Shown: positions 1 through 43,870 of the stretch, piece after piece
How positions within the stretch are numbered: the stretch's first letter is position 1
How the letters are laid out: each line of letters starts with the position of its first letter
From: Eudromia elegans
Lineage: Eukaryota > Chordata > Aves > Tinamiformes > Tinamidae
Assembly (NCBI GenBank): GCA_003342815.1
Contig: PTEX01000059.1
Coordinates: 2,932,262-2,996,261 of the forward strand
Reading direction: 5' to 3'
DNA length: 64,000 bases
Made by a program: the position numbers and the translations under genes
The notes under the pieces: model-generated
Databases searched by the model: none
What the model saw: the letters and a program-made list of their open reading frames with translations, nothing else
Told to the model about the DNA's origin: nothing

Positions 1-895
1 CATTCCCTATCACCCACTGTATAGGCAGAAAAATCACAGTTAACTTTCAGCGAGCTTCAAGGCAGCAATTAGGTGCCTAACTTCAACTGAAAATAACAAA
101 ATCAATGGGAAATGTATTGCTAGGACCAAGCACAGAGTGCCAAAACTAAGTATTTTAAGTTCAGTTTTGTAGTTATGTTTGTGTCACTCATTCACAAATG
201 TCAAAATTTGGCAGCTCTGGATACTAAGGCTGAGAAACCTCTTGTTCTGCCCTTGAACTTAGTTACCACTATATGTGTGTGTGTATATATATGTATGTAT
301 ATATGTGTGTATATATAATTTTATATATATATATAAAAAAATCCCCATTATATATGGCTTATATGGGAAACTTTTTATCCCTATTGAAAAGCCTTATCTA
401 TAGAAGAATATAAGCTCTGCATATCCTCCAAAATCGGAAACTTTTATGAAGTTTTGTTTCCACTACACTACTGCATGACAGTAATCACACATGAGTCTGT
501 AAGTCTCTCGGGAAAAATAATTTAAGGTTTGTTTTTGTTTGCTTGTTTTGTTTCTTTAAAGTAAACTGAAAACCTTTTCTAAGAGGACCAAAACTTGAAC
601 TACCCACTTGGCCAATGCCATGTTCTGAATTTTTGCACCCACTGAAAACGGCAGAGAGGAGAAGCACTGAGAGCAAAGCTTAGCTGCCAGATCTTACACT
701 ACTAAGTCTAGGAGGAAATAATAGAAGGAAGAAAAAAAGCCAGTTTTCATAAAACAGATACTTGTAGGGGGCAGGAGGAAGAGGAGACGTAACTGCAACT
801 CCATAGGGTATCACATCAAAATACAGTTGTATGGACTGACTTTTGGTGAAATATTTCCTGTACAGTAAGAATGCAGCATTTCATAATGCTCTCAC
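1..895 (-). other. MRPS9: MRPS9 intron 9 (partial)
   Basis: Begins at the exon 9 donor GTGAGAGC and runs off the left edge. I searched for the expected continuation of the S9 domain (the FHFVDRLG...TCTVSGGG block) and saw nothing matching it. The only structured sequence is a TG/TA dinucleotide tract at 271-335. Confidence 0.8.
271..335. repeat. TG/TA dinucleotide microsatellite
   Basis: Alternating runs of TG and TA units with one ATTTT-like interruption. It is a compound microsatellite inside MRPS9 intron 9 and probably length-polymorphic. Confidence 0.85.
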
Positions 896-30899
<30,004 letters not shown>

Positions 30900-30925
30900 G
30901 TCCCCGGCGCCCAACGGCCGCCGCC

Positions 30926-30931
30926 GATTGG
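30926..30931 (-). promoter_or_regulatory. Candidate NF-Y CCAAT box
   Basis: GATTGG on the plus strand, CCAATC on the minus strand, 27 bases upstream of the ATG. Confidence 0.4.
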
Positions 30932-30939
30932 CGGAGGGA

Positions 30940-30950
30940 GGGGCGGGGCC
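30940..30950 (+). promoter_or_regulatory. Candidate Sp1 GC box
   Basis: GGGGCGGGGCC, a full consensus GC box, 41 bases upstream of the ATG. Confidence 0.5.
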
Positions 30951-30955
30951 TGCGC

Positions 30956-30967
30956 CGCGCCTGCGCG
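30956..30967. promoter_or_regulatory. Candidate NRF-1 site
   Basis: CGCGCCTGCGCG matches the palindromic NRF-1 consensus (YGCGCAYGCGCR) with one mismatch. NRF-1 is an established activator of nuclear genes for mitochondrial proteins, which fits MRPS9. Confidence 0.5.
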
Positions 30968-31030
30968 CTGCGCCCCCGGACGCGGGGTTTGAGCGCCCAG
31001 GCGGCGGTGTCCGCGAGGGGGGGGCCGGTG

Positions 31031-32525
31031 CTGGGTTTACTTCGTTGTGAATTCCGGTGTGCCTGCTCGAAACCCCTTAGTCTTCATAGCCGAAGCACAA
31101 ACACACGTTCCAGCCTAGTCTTGTGTGATTTTCATGTTAAAAATAAATTATATGTGATAGGATGTTTGCTATGGTACTTTGTGCTACAAAAAAAAAAAAA
31201 AAAAAAAATTACCCAAACCAAAGTTCCACTAGACTGCATGAGGTATTATCTTTAGGATTCATAGTGTTACTTGAGATGAAATTCTACAGGTGAATATCTT
31301 TCTTTTCCAGGTTTCTTTCATGCCTGTTATTGGTGGCTCTTCCCTCTTCCCACTTGGCTACAAGTATTAATTCCTTCCTGGGATTAAAAAAAAAAAAGAA
31401 AAAGAGACTATAAGAAAATAAGGATTGGGCAAGGGATATCGCCCATGCAGAGAGGTTGAGCAAAAGCTGTCCCGAAAGACCTCTTTATTCTTATGGACAC
31501 CAACTGTGAAAATGAAACCGTATGTTTATTGACACGGATATGAGTAAGTGAATGTTGCGAATTCTGCACAGAGGAAAAGAGGCATAAGAGCCCTGTTTTA
31601 TGCCCACTCAACCAAGGACTGGGAATTGTGTTTCCATTAAAACAGTGCGTAGGGATTGCATTTGCTTAGCAGCCGTTTCTCCCAAAAGAGGGGGCAAAGC
31701 TGAGGTAAGGGTGGGTTTGCAGCCCGCCTTTGCACCTGCCTCCCGAGTGTCCAGCAGAGCCGAAGGGGGCAGCAGGAGGGCTGTGGGCAGCACGGGCCCC
31801 TCGCGGCCTGCGGTGGTTCCACCTACCACCTGCCCTTGCCTCCTGGCCGGGCTCTGCTCAGCGGCTGAGCAGCTCCTCGGCCTTCACCGGGCTCAGCAGC
31901 TCCTGCCTTTCGCTGCTGGCAGCGGGAGAGAAACAACATGCCATGGGAGTGAACTATGTATTTATTATTTTTCTCCAGATATGGTTAGCTGTTAATTAAA
32001 TTCGAGTAGCAGGACCACCTGAAACACACGTTAGCCACAGATATTTTGAGACTAGCTGATGTAAATCCAACTCGCGGCACTCCCAAAGACTCCATCCACT
32101 CCAATGCCTGCTGTGAAATAAACTTTATGTTACTGCAGACTACGCCATGTTTTCAATGATGTTTGAGTCTGATGGTTTCAGTATGAAGTTATAAAACTGT
32201 TCTTGCAAACTGCTGAGTGAAGGGAGGCTTCAGTTATCTGTAGTCCAGTATTCAATGACAAGGGCTGTTCTGTGTCTCTTGGGTCTTTCTAGTTCTCATA
32301 AATTAATGGCTCAATTAATTCAAGACGAAAGATTTTGGCAAAAAATTCCTACCAATCCCGGAATTTGGGTACATTTCCCAACTGTCTTGCAGTTGCCAAG
32401 AAGTTCACCTGTGTAATACATGCCCCTAGAAGATTTTTACAGTGATGCTTGGGTTGCCAGTTTCTGTGTTTGCCATATGGCTAAATACATATACATGAAG
32501 TTATTCTTTGGGATGCTTTGGGCAA
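31031..32525. other. Upstream flank of MRPS9, no gene recognised
   Basis: Holds an A21 tract at 31188-31208 with an AATAAA at 31142-31147, and a moderately GC-rich stretch at about 31690-31935. Several open frames of 60-130 codons on both strands in the GC-rich part have no family I recognise and overlap one another, so I treat them as chance. Confidence 0.7.
31188..31208 (+). repeat. A21 tract preceded by AATAAA
   Basis: Pure run of 21 A. An AATAAA hexamer sits about 40 bases upstream. It could be the genomic scar of a retroposed mRNA end or simply a homopolymer; no parent transcript is recognised. Confidence 0.6.
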
Positions 32526-32890
32526 TCATAGAATCATAGAATCCTTAAGGTTGGAAGGGGGTTCTAGAGACCATCTAGACCAACCCCCTGCACACGCAGG
32601 GTCTCCTAGAGCACATGGCACAGGATTGTGTCCAAGAGGGTTTGGAAGATCTCCAGAGAAGGAGACTCCACAACCTCTCTGGGCAGCCTGTTCCAGGGCT
32701 CTGTCACCCTCACTGCTAAGAAATTTTTCCTTAAGTTCCTGTGGAACACTTTGTGCTTCAGTTTGTGGCTGTTTCCTCTAGTCCTGTCACTGGCCACCAC
32801 TGAAAAGAGGCCGGCCCCAACCTCCTCACTCCCTCTCTTGAGGTATTTGTATACACTGATTAGGACCCCTGCTCTCTCAGCCTTAAAATG
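32526..32890 (-). mobile_element. CR1 LINE, 5'-truncated 3' fragment
   Basis: The plus strand begins TCATAGAATCATAGAATCC (two inverted octamers), then AAGGTTGGAAGG and the reverse complement of the CR1 3' region. On the minus strand the C-terminal tail of CR1 ORF2 is readable: FLAVRVTEPWNRLPREVVES, then IFQTLLDTILCHVL. It is the longest and best preserved CR1 of the window, but only about 365 bases. The upstream border near 32890 is approximate. Confidence 0.95.
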
Positions 32891-33700
32891 TAGTGTCGTG
32901 GTGGGCACTGCTAGTGTGTTCCAGGTTTCTTTCCCACTTCTGCAGGAATAAGTCTGAGTTGTCAGTGGGAAATCTCTTTTTAGCACAAGCCAGGCTAAGA
33001 TAAAAATGCATGAAAGTTACTTACATGCTCTATCGCCTGCTTCCTCAGCCCTCTCAGAAGTTTATTAAGACAGAGGTGTGGAGAAAGTGTGGGAAAGCCA
33101 TGTTTAATCTACTTATCCCAAGATTAATTCCAAAGGCTTCTCCTTCCATCTCTGTATTTAGTTGACAGAGTGTAGATGCTTGCCTAATCCATGCAAGCCA
33201 TCCTGATGCTTGGCTAAGCTCTCTGCGGATCATTAGCCTCCAGTGTGGCAGGAACATCCTTTTGAAGCTGCCTGGGCAGTGCTCAACTCCTGGGAACTCA
33301 TCCTGTTGTGAACCTATTACCCACACGCTCCTGGAACTTGCTCATCGGCTCTACACAGGCACTACAGCACGTTGCTGACTTTTGGTTTTAGACTAGATAA
33401 CGAGCTCTGTTGAACCTGTTGGCTTGAGTGTAACAGCAGGCAATAACAGATACTTGTGGAAGAGCAGAAAGGCAGAACAAATATATGGAGATGCCTTCCT
33501 GATACAGACTCCTGACCTGCAGTCACCTGAAGGTGAGGAGAAAAGGGCAGGCTTTCCCAGAGGATGTAGCAGGATCTGCTTTCATGCAATGGAGTAAGAG
33601 AATGGGACTCTAGAAGGCAAAGAAAGAAGTTTATAAGAGAATTAAAACCTCTAAGGATAACATGATGTAAATCCATTTGGAAAGAAATGTCTACATTTTC

Positions 33701-33754
33701 TGGTTTTTTGGGGGTTTTTTTGGTTTGTTTTTTTTTGGGTTTTTTTTTTTTTTT
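33701..33754. repeat. T/G homopolymer field
   Basis: Runs of 6-16 T separated by G2-G5 blocks. Low-complexity sequence. Confidence 0.85.
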
Positions 33755-36700
33755 CCTTCAAGAGCAGACTTGGCTTTCAATTCTGAGCTAAAGCTGTTCT
33801 TTCTACAAGCTCTTTTGCATTCTTATGCCTTTCTTCCATAGTCTGTGAGTGCTTTGGCTGGAGTCCTGCAGCATGTGTACTGAATGGACACCAGTTGCTA
33901 GTGCCTTTCCAGGGAATGAGCATGGGATGGCAGGTACGGATCAATGCTAGACAGAGCATCCACATTCTGGAGATGTTCCTTGGATCCCAGCCAGGCCAGT
34001 GTTTGGGTTCTTCTTAGACCCACGGAAGTTTAGGTGCACCTCAGTTCTGGAGTAGGAAGGCTTTGAAAGAAATCTTTTCTGTTTCTGAATCTGATTGGTG
34101 CTTCTTTTTGTTTTAAGGCATGTTAAAAACACAGAGATTTCTGCGGAATTTTAACTTCCTTCCAGATAAGTAATTTCTGTATATTTTGAAGTGTGTGTGT
34201 GTTTATTTGACATAGAAATTGTTTTGCAATGATCATCATTACCAAAATGCTTGAAGCCTTTCAATGTATCCACATGTTATGCAGACTTTCTTGCAAAGTT
34301 ATGTTCTGAAATGCAAACACATATATTTATTTTTTTAAAAAAAGTAGTAATAAAAACAACTGTTTTAGTTAATGCCCCTTGCTTTCTTCGGATGCAGACT
34401 GAGTGCATTCCATTCTGTAGACTGCATATACTCTATTATGCTATAAAAGACACAGCACTAGTCATATATCAGACAAGACACATATTCCAGCAGTACTCAT
34501 CAAATATAAAAATAAATTTACATGAAAATGCCAAATGTAGATGGATCATCCTTCATTTTATAGTCAGGGTGGTTTGGAAGGAGCACCGAAACAGTAGAGT
34601 CAAACGTAGCCAGAGATCTTTGCTTCTAGAGCAGTGCCCTCTTCTATTCCTAATACAGCTTTCCTCCTTCATGAAGGAAGGTGCTACCCAAATCGCGCTG
34701 ACCTCGCTGTGCTTTGGATCACAGCCCTGCATCTGTTTCATCTTTTCTTTGTGGTCTGAGTGTTGGAGGGTTTTTTCCACAGCTTATGTGCATCTCGGAG
34801 CTCTGCAAAGCGTTTTGGGGCACATTCTTTTTGCGGCGTTATGTTCCAGCGCTGCCATAATTTATGTGCTTGAGTAGCCCCCTTTGCATTTGCAAACAAT
34901 TCTCTCAAAGAAAGAGAACTTGTATGGATGTAATTTGGAGGCATCTGAAGATTTATCCCACATGAATGCCAGAGTCAGCCCAAAGAGATCCAAACACAGT
35001 GCCTGGGCCTGTATGTAGTTGGCAGTTACTTTTAGGCTGTGTAATATGTCTTTGTCATTGTCTGCCATACACTTTGCTGCCATATGTTTATTACTGCTCC
35101 TATCAGAGATTCAGTATTTCAGTAGACTCATTTGGAGCTGTAGGGTTTATATCAGATTATTTTTGTATCTCTGCCGTTACATTGATGTCATTACTGATCC
35201 TAGAAGTAACTTGGAGCCCAAGTGGACGTTATAATCATGGGCTGTGTCTGTACTGCTGAGTAAGAGAGCCCTAAGGAGTGGCCTAGAGACTTGGTGACCC
35301 TGTTGACTGTCACATCAGACAGCCTAGTGCTACCTTCCATGTACAGCAAAGCTCAGTGGCACAGCCAAAAACAGAAGCAGCAATCCAAATAAGGTCCTCA
35401 CAGAGCAGTAGTAGTTCTATCTCTTCATCACACAGAGGGAAGTTTATTGCTATTCCCTTTACTGAACATATTCAGATTTATCAACTTTTCATTATTGATT
35501 TTTCAAAGTCCTGGAGACATACATATATTCAGAATAAATGAAAAAAAGTGGTAGTTTTTCAAACACAATATTCTTCCCAAGATTCATTTATAGATAGGGG
35601 GTAGTTGCTTTAAGTCCTGTCTAGCTCACCAGAAGACTAGAAAATGCATCTCAGAGCGTGCCCTCCTGTGACAGTGTGGGGAATTTGTCTTTGTACAGTT
35701 TATGGATGCTGTTTGAGGTTATGTCCTCCATGTATATCTTTGTCAGAATGCCAGCTCCGTGTTGGTTTTAAGGCTTCCTGTGGCCTCACATCTTTCCCTC
35801 TGAGTTAAAACTCATGCAGGGATGCAGACACAGGGCAGCCGTGGCCAAGTGCCATCCCATGGGCTGCAGTGGCCCTAGACACTATGTTACTCTGGCTGGA
35901 GAGGTCAGGTTATTAAGGATGTGGTCAGCTTGGACACAGTCTGTCCCCTAATCTGTCAGGAAACTGCTACCGCCTGCTGAAAGCTGAACAGGACCTGGAA
36001 AGCTGTAACGTGACCTGGGTGGAGGCAGTTGTTCTTCGGGCCACTTGCAGGAGCTCAGGCTTAGCGGGAGAGACTGCACATGATGAGGCAAGAAAAATCT
36101 GCCTTCCTGGTATGTTCATACCCCCTGCCAGGAGCTTCCCAGGGAAAGAGAGGTTAGAATGAGGGAGCTTTCTGGCCTGCAAACTCTCATACTTTGTCTT
36201 TTACATGAGTACATCATGTCACCTGAAACTATATAAAGGCTGGTTTTGATACTGGCCTTCTCTTGAGTGCTGTCAGAAGGAAGTGTAAGCCCCACCTCAT
36301 CCCTGAGACTTCTACAGAAGTTGGATTTGTGCTGCATTAGGAGCAGAGATTAGTACCTCTTCCTCAAACATGCTGCAGGGGTTCAGTGCAGAGCAGTGGA
36401 GGAAAAGTGAGTCCACAGGCCTGTGCTTAAGGAATGGTTCCTGTATTACTTGGACTCGAGAAAGCAAACAGTGCAGGATATGAGGAGTTAAGGTCTAGAA
36501 AAATCCAAACATCTTGAAATCAGTTTCTGTATAGCATGCTCATTATACATCTATGTGGGCTGGAAAAGAAGAATTGAATGGCAGGGAAGGAAAGAATTGT
36601 GTATGGAAAAAAGGTGCTCCTCTGAGTATCTGCAGACCTCAGGATCCGGCAGATCCAGCACCTAACATTTTCAATCCCGCTTCTCAGAGGAGCTCTGCAG

Positions 36701-39700
36701 AGGTCAAAGCAGTTGTTCAGGGACAGTTAGGTCCCTTCTCACCTTGAAATGAATATGGTGACCGAACACTGGCCAATTCAGACCTGAAAAGGAAGCTTTG
36801 AGTTTATTATAACAGGCTTTGGACTACCCTCTAAAGTAGTGAAGCAGTAGTAGGTGTGACTTGAAGATTTCAAATTTTAAAATAGCAGCAGCAGCAGAAG
36901 CTTCTGAGTCATCAGGACTTCCACAAAAAGTTTGACGGAATATATATGATATGTCTTCCAAAGAGGTAACAGGAAAAGAGGATGACAATTGTATCTGGGT
37001 TAAGGGAAAAAGAAAGCATCGTGCACTGTTGTTACTTTCTGACCGTTCTACACAGGAAAATAGTTTGGGTATCTTTCTGCTGAAAAACTATTTGTAAAAG
37101 AAGTGATTTGTGTTCCTGCATTGAATCTATTTTAAAATACTTTTGGAGTATTTGCTTTCTTTTATGCTAAAAGAAGAAGGGATGCTTTGTACCTGCTAAA
37201 ATACCTAAATACTTTTTGTTAGAAAGTGAGGGCTCTGAAGTCTGCCTCAGAAACTAGTATCTATCCTAAATAAGTTGTCTTTCCAAGATGTTCTGGTAGA
37301 AGAACTGATGGTTCTTACTGTTTTTGCAACTGCCTACCCATTTGCCTTGTGGATGCCAGTAGCTGAAGAGCCAGTCAGCATGACACTTGGAAATGATCCC
37401 TTACTGTAGTTCTGCTACACAAAAAGGATCCAATCTCACACTAACCGTGGGCAGGTATGTTTGGAGAGGGAGGTGAGCCCAGGAAGCTCCTTTAGTGCTG
37501 ACACGCTTGTGCAGAGGTGATCTGAACACAGAAGTCGTGCTCTGCTTTGCATGAGCTGTGCTGGGGCTTGGATAATAAGTTTGCCTCCAGGCATTTAGGC
37601 ACTAGCCTTGAGGAACAGTCACTCATTGACCACTCTGGGCCAAGTGACAATGCAGGAAGCAGTCCTTAGGAGAAGAGTGGGAAGCACTATTGAACACTTT
37701 TTCTCTTCTAAACCATCTGGCGTGCAGGTAGAAAGGCATCATCCATGTCAACAACTCTTGCTCTGCTGTCCTCAGGCATCAAATAATGGATTGGAGAGGG
37801 CAAGTGACGTCATCAGGAGCTAGCTCATGAAGTAGCACGCATAATTATGATGAGCATCAATAGAAACTGCCTGAGTCATCACCTCCTCACATATAAGGCT
37901 CTAATAGTGCATGTCAGCCTAATCTGAACATCTGCAGAGCAAGCAACTGTGTTTCCCAGAATTATGGCAGCTCTTTTTCAGTCTAGGAGGCAGAAAAAGG
38001 GTGAGAAAGTTGGATCGATTTGGAGGAAAAGAAAGACGGATTCTCCAACTTCTCTAAGCATGGTCACAAAGTGACTGAGCAACACAAGCCAAGTGTCATT
38101 TATAATGTGCTGTCAGTCCATCTGGACAGCTGGTATGCTGAGCCTTGCAGAGGTAAATCAGCTCCAGCTTTGCTAAAGGATGCCAGACTTCTTGTCTCTT
38201 TGGGAAAGCCTTCCCAGTCATTTATAAGCTTATATGGAAAGGTCAAGCTATACTTAGATAAAAAAAATGATTAAAATAAATCGCATTAAACCACTTCAGT
38301 TTACTTAAATAAAAACAAACCAAAATGAAAAAGCTTGTTAAATATCTCTTGGGAAAGCACTTCAGCATATCCCACCAAGTGGGATGTGATTGCTAGTATT
38401 CTAGTCTTCTAGATTCCCCTTAGATTTTATTTTAAAGGCTTTTCCTTAATAGTTCTGTAGGAGTGAAGAACAAATATGAAATTTTTAATAAGAAGTACAT
38501 GTTTTTAATGCAAGAAATCTTCAGTTAAAAAAACCCATGAAATTGTCAGGGAAAATACACTGTTAGAAATAAAACACTTTTAATCACTGAAAGTCAAAGG
38601 GAAGGTGAGGAGGTAACTCTTTTGTGGAATCAATAAAATAGATGTATTTTATGCTTGCCTATTTTCTACATCATTTACTCTTTCTTGCACTTCAAGGACA
38701 GTTCCATACGTTACTGATCCTGCCTGCAAACAGACTTGATCTTACTGATCTTTTTGCTTTAGTGTGCATGACACTGATCTTGTGGCAGCTGGATCATTCC
38801 TATCCAAATACCTTTCATATGTTCTGTTTCCTAAGATTTTTGTTCTGCTGACATAGGAGAACAGAAGATGACCAGTGTTCATAGAGGGTTTAGCAATTCT
38901 TGCACTAGTTGGCATAAGAGCAGGACTTCAGCCTGACTACAGGAAAATATCATTGCGTATGGGAATACTAATCAATAGAATTATTAAGATGGGTTATTTT
39001 TTGTTTTAAAAGTGCTTTCCTGACAACCTGCCTCAGGAAAAGTGTTTTCAGTTCTAATGCCTGCTGTAAATAATATTTCTTTAAGTGGAAAAAGAGGAAG
39101 GGCACCTGAAAGACTTTCTATCCTAGCTCTTTCCTGGAATTACTGCTCTAGCAGAACCTCAGGCAGTTATATGACTATGGGCAGATGCCACTTAGCACAG
39201 AGCCCAAGGAGAAAAATAAGTCCAAATAGGGTTTATATTTTATCTTCCGTGATTTTATTAGTTAAATGCAATGTAAGACTGATTTTCAAAATGCAAAGAA
39301 AAGCTTTTCTCTGTGTCCTTCAAACATAACATACCACTTTGCTTATATACCCTGTGCCATGATACTGGTTTGCACTGGATAGTGCTATTGCTTTTTTAAG
39401 CATTCATCATACACAGAAACTTTCAGACAAATGAGTAACTTTGTTCCTGTGAAGAACATTTAAACTGTTCTTTCAGGGCTAAGCTCTTGGTTATCTCTGC
39501 TCTATTAGAAGTACTTTTTTCCTCAGCATCTGAATAAGCAGAGAATTGAGAGGTGCAGGTGACAGGCATATTCCTTACACGTTTGTATCTATCCTCTTCT
39601 CACCACTTTCCTTGATAGGGCTATTACTCTTGTCTTGATATGGACATTTTCCCTCGTATCTTGTCAAGGCTATTCCTTCACTTTTACCTGATAATGGTAT

Positions 39701-42700
39701 CTATTACTCAAGGTGATACTGTTTTAAGAAATCCTTATATGTACTTAAATTATAAATAAGAGATTTCTCTAGTAAGATGCTTTTATCCCAGTGCCATATC
39801 ATCCAGTGGCCAGTATCCTAGAGACCATGAAACTAAATGGAGAAGTATTTGGTAAAATATTTGTACATTCGGAATTGTGATCTGGTCACAGTTTAAATAA
39901 ATTCTTGGAGCCTGTGAGCAGCTGGGCTGCAATGCAGACCAAGCTTGGAGAAACAATATTTCTGTTTGAAATTTTCTGTAAATGACGTGTAGTTTAGTTT
40001 TTACTTCCAATGGATTTTTTAGGTTTATTTAAATAGTTTTTTGCCCTCTACCATGATATGATGGTTAAGCATATTCAGATTATTTTCAGACTATTTGCAA
40101 ATATACATTGGTCTTCAGATTCTTTGTGAGATTATTGCAAGTATTTGCTGTAGAAAATTAGAAGTGTTTGGTTTTTTAGGAGGAAATGAACCTTAATTTT
40201 ATGTTTACACTGGAAATCAGATGCTAAATATTTTGTTCCTCCACTCCAGGAGCAGAAGCAAATTTGTCAAAATGAATCAACACCACTGGGACTTTTGTTT
40301 TCGAATATCAGAGGGCTGTCACTCATTTCAAACCTTCTTTGCAGTATTCAGCAAATCCATCAGTTAAAATATTAGTTTGAGGTGATGGTAATGTATGTAT
40401 TTTAGCTGTTAGCATGTTTAGAACAGCTTGCCACTGTCATTGAGTAATTGCACTGTGGTTATTGGTAGTGAATGTGATATTTAGAAAAACAAAAAATTTA
40501 GGAACTTTTAGAAGTTAAACCCCAGATCAATGAAGCAAAATAATGTAAATGTACAGTGTAAGATTATAAGAAAATTGAACATAATCAGCAGTGCATTTTT
40601 GAACTTGAATTGGGAACAGAAACTGAAGTACAGTTATCTCCTTTGGGAGAAGCAGATGCTGTCAGTGGAGGCAGAGATTAATTGACTGAATACATTTGCA
40701 AAACATGGAGTTTCTCTTCTCCTGAATTTTCTTTTAGAACTCCACCAGGACCAAGTTTCTGCCACCATATTCGTTTAAAGAATATATTAGCTAGTAGACA
40801 AAGCTACCGTGAATGGTGCTACTAAATGTCATCATTCACCACAAGCAGCAGTTTCCAAACCTGATCATAAGCATGTTGAGGATCATTTTTTTACTTTTTC
40901 TTTCAGGCCAGGACTCTTCAGCTTGTGGCTTGCAGACGCCAAGGGGTCTGTCAGTGACTCTAGAGGGTCTGTGACAGGAAATTGGGTCATCTTAGTAAGC
41001 TCCTATATTTTCTTCAACTCCACGTCAACTTTCCTTCCTCCCATACACAAAATTTCTAATGCTGAGAAATGTGTCCATGGTCTGGCTGGGGCACTCTGAG
41101 GAGGCCCCTGCTCCTGATGGGTGCTGCGATGTGCTACATTGGCGAGATGGTTTGTAAGAGGATAAGCATGGATGTGGCTACTGCAACTCCCGAGTAGACT
41201 CTCCCAGCCCAGGTTAATCTGCCTGTGTTCCTAGGATCCAAAGCCCTGCTCTGGTACAGCACGACCGCATAATAGTGACCTAGAAAGCTGAAAAAGACCT
41301 GTGAGAAAGTCCAGAGACATAAGAAGGACAAAGTGATGGGCAGAGATAGGGTTATTGGGGTAGGATTGTCAGCACAGATTCAGAGGGAAAACCTCAGCAC
41401 TGAAAGGTATAAAATCCTAAATAATAAAAAATAAATTTAAAATAAATTTTAAAAAAGCAGGGATGGTGGTCAGTCTGGTCAGGAACTGGTTGAAGATCAT
41501 CCAGTTAAGCTGCCGGTGCCACCAGCACAGATGGAAGCTGGTGGTTGAGCCGTGCTGAGGATCCACTGAGTGAGACTTTCCCCTCCTGAGCTGAGTGTAT
41601 CGTGCTTGCAGTCCCTCTGAACCCTACCAAAGAGGGCCAAGCAAGCACACCTAAAAGAGGAGCCAGCGAGGGCATCCACAGCAATACTGGAAAAAAAAAA
41701 GTTAAGAAAACCGTAAATCAAAAAGTCAGAAATCCAATCTTTTAAACACTTGAACTTGCAGAGATGTAATGTTTAACTCATTTCATTATCTCCTTGAAGA
41801 AGAGATATTAATTTATCTTATATAAGAAATTTTTGTCAAAACTATGTTAAGCATATTTCCTTATGCTCTCTTCATGCTACTCAGAGCTTTAGCCATAATG
41901 ATGGTGTTATTATCACTGTATCAAATTTCCACCAGGCAGGAGCTTTCTCTACAATCCATTATATTATTTACTGTCATCCATTTTTACCCTTTTGTGATAT
42001 TTCTAGACTGCATATGCCACAAGATGGGACAGCACTAACAGACCAGAATGTTTAAGAATAAACAACTGTAGTTCTAAATATTTTCAAAATCCTAAACATT
42101 ATTTGAGGGACAACATGTTCCACATATCATTTAAGTATGTGGGCATTGTTCATATCATTGTGAATGGAGATTTTACTGATGGCTTCTACAGAAGAGCTTA
42201 TACTATGGTATACATGCATTTAGAGGACATTATTGCATTTTTCAAGGTTTATTATGTGTTCATTATGCATATCTATATGGTCAGACCTTTTTGTACCTCT
42301 TGGCAGGATTATTTTTTAAAATTTAAATTTCATACACAATATTCTTGTTCTCTCTTGCACTTAATTTGTGGTTTTTGAACAGTAGCACTTTAATCACATG
42401 GTAAAAGTGAATCAGATTGTGATGCAGTTGACTTTTGAAACTTGATCTATTTAATTTCTTTTTTTTTTTCAGTGCATTTACTGTTTGGCTTCCTATTGGT
42501 CACAGAAAATATTTTAAAATAAAAGGAAGTGCTTTATTAAAATAGCCCAGCAATGATCTGATAAAATGTTTTTCAGAAAAAAAGTCTAAAATCAGGCACA
42601 CTGACCGATGTTTGTAGGCTTAAAGGCATAATGAGGAGCTCAGTGCTCATGGTCCTAAAAAATGCTGTTTTCTATAATTTTCTGGAAAAGATTGTCCATT

Positions 42701-43850
42701 TGCTTTTATTTACCCACTTATAAATATGATATTTACACCAACATATATAGTGTTAATTTATACTACTTTTTTGTTAGTTATGATTCCCAAAGATCATATT
42801 CATAAATCAGAGTGAAAACAGAGTAATTAATATTCTCTCTTGCACCTGTTCTGTGCTTGTTTCACAATTTGTAGCAGATATCAATTGAATGTTTTCAAAG
42901 AATCAAAACTGGTTTTATAAGAAAGTTCATTTTCTCTAAATATAGAATAAAGAGAAAAGAAAAAGGAGTACAGATCTAGTGCATGTCCACAAAACAAAAA
43001 AGGCCGAGACAGAAAAGCTGTTCATAAATGCCCATTTTTTTTAAACTCATCCAGTCGCTTAACCAGAACTTCAAAACATCTACTTAAAAAGAACCAAACC
43101 CAGATAAATATATTTATTTCAAAGCAAAAATGAAATCCTATATTTCAGGTAGCCAGATCGTCTCAAAATTTACATCAGTGGCCTACTTTCTTTCTATATT
43201 TTTTCTTGAAGTAAATGAAGAAATTCCAGAAGAATAAGTACATTGAGGAAATGAATTGCTTGAACAACTCATTTGCCAACTAGGATATAATGCATAAAGT
43301 GCAAAGAAATGACTCTTTCTTGGAAAGCACCTAATAGCTTTTATTGTCGGGACCGGTCCTCGTGTGTCACAGTGTCATTGTAACAACACTTCTGCCTCTT
43401 GAAAATAAACAAGAAGAAAGTCAACCAAGCTGAATGATTGCATCTACAGATAGAAGGCTTCCTTCTGAAAAAAACTGTATACATGTCAGCCTTGCAAGAA
43501 GAATTGACGATCTTTTATGATGATTACAGGAATTTCCTTTAAAATTGAGAATACAGTTTTTGAATGGTCACTACTGGATGAGACGGTATGTAGCAAGTGT
43601 TTTTGAATAGCATAAGCAAACATAAAGGTTTTCTCTTGCATTTCCACCAGAGGAAAGTGGCTAATGTTTGCACAATTCCATGTTTCAAATACAGAAAATG
43701 TTAACTTTGCACTAAAGTTACAAAGCTAAGAGGTCAGATAATGCTAACGTTAAGTTGTCCAGAAAGCACATCATGTATATTTTGCACTTCAGATTTTATG
43801 GTGCCAAGAGTTAAATGGACAATGTTAAATTTGCAGAAGCTGAACTGTAT

Positions 43851-43870
43851 GATAATTAGGATAATTAGGG
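43851..43870. promoter_or_regulatory. Tandem ATAATTAGG motif (homeodomain-type)
   Basis: GATAATTAGGATAATTAGGG contains two head-to-tail copies of ATAATTAGG, each with a TAATTA-like homeodomain core. Function is inferred only from the motif. Confidence 0.3.

Noticed and set aside
34251..34877. 208-codon plus-strand open frame, the longest in the intergenic part
   Set aside because: No motif or family recognised, no promoter features. A frame of this length is within what chance can give in 64 kb read in six frames.
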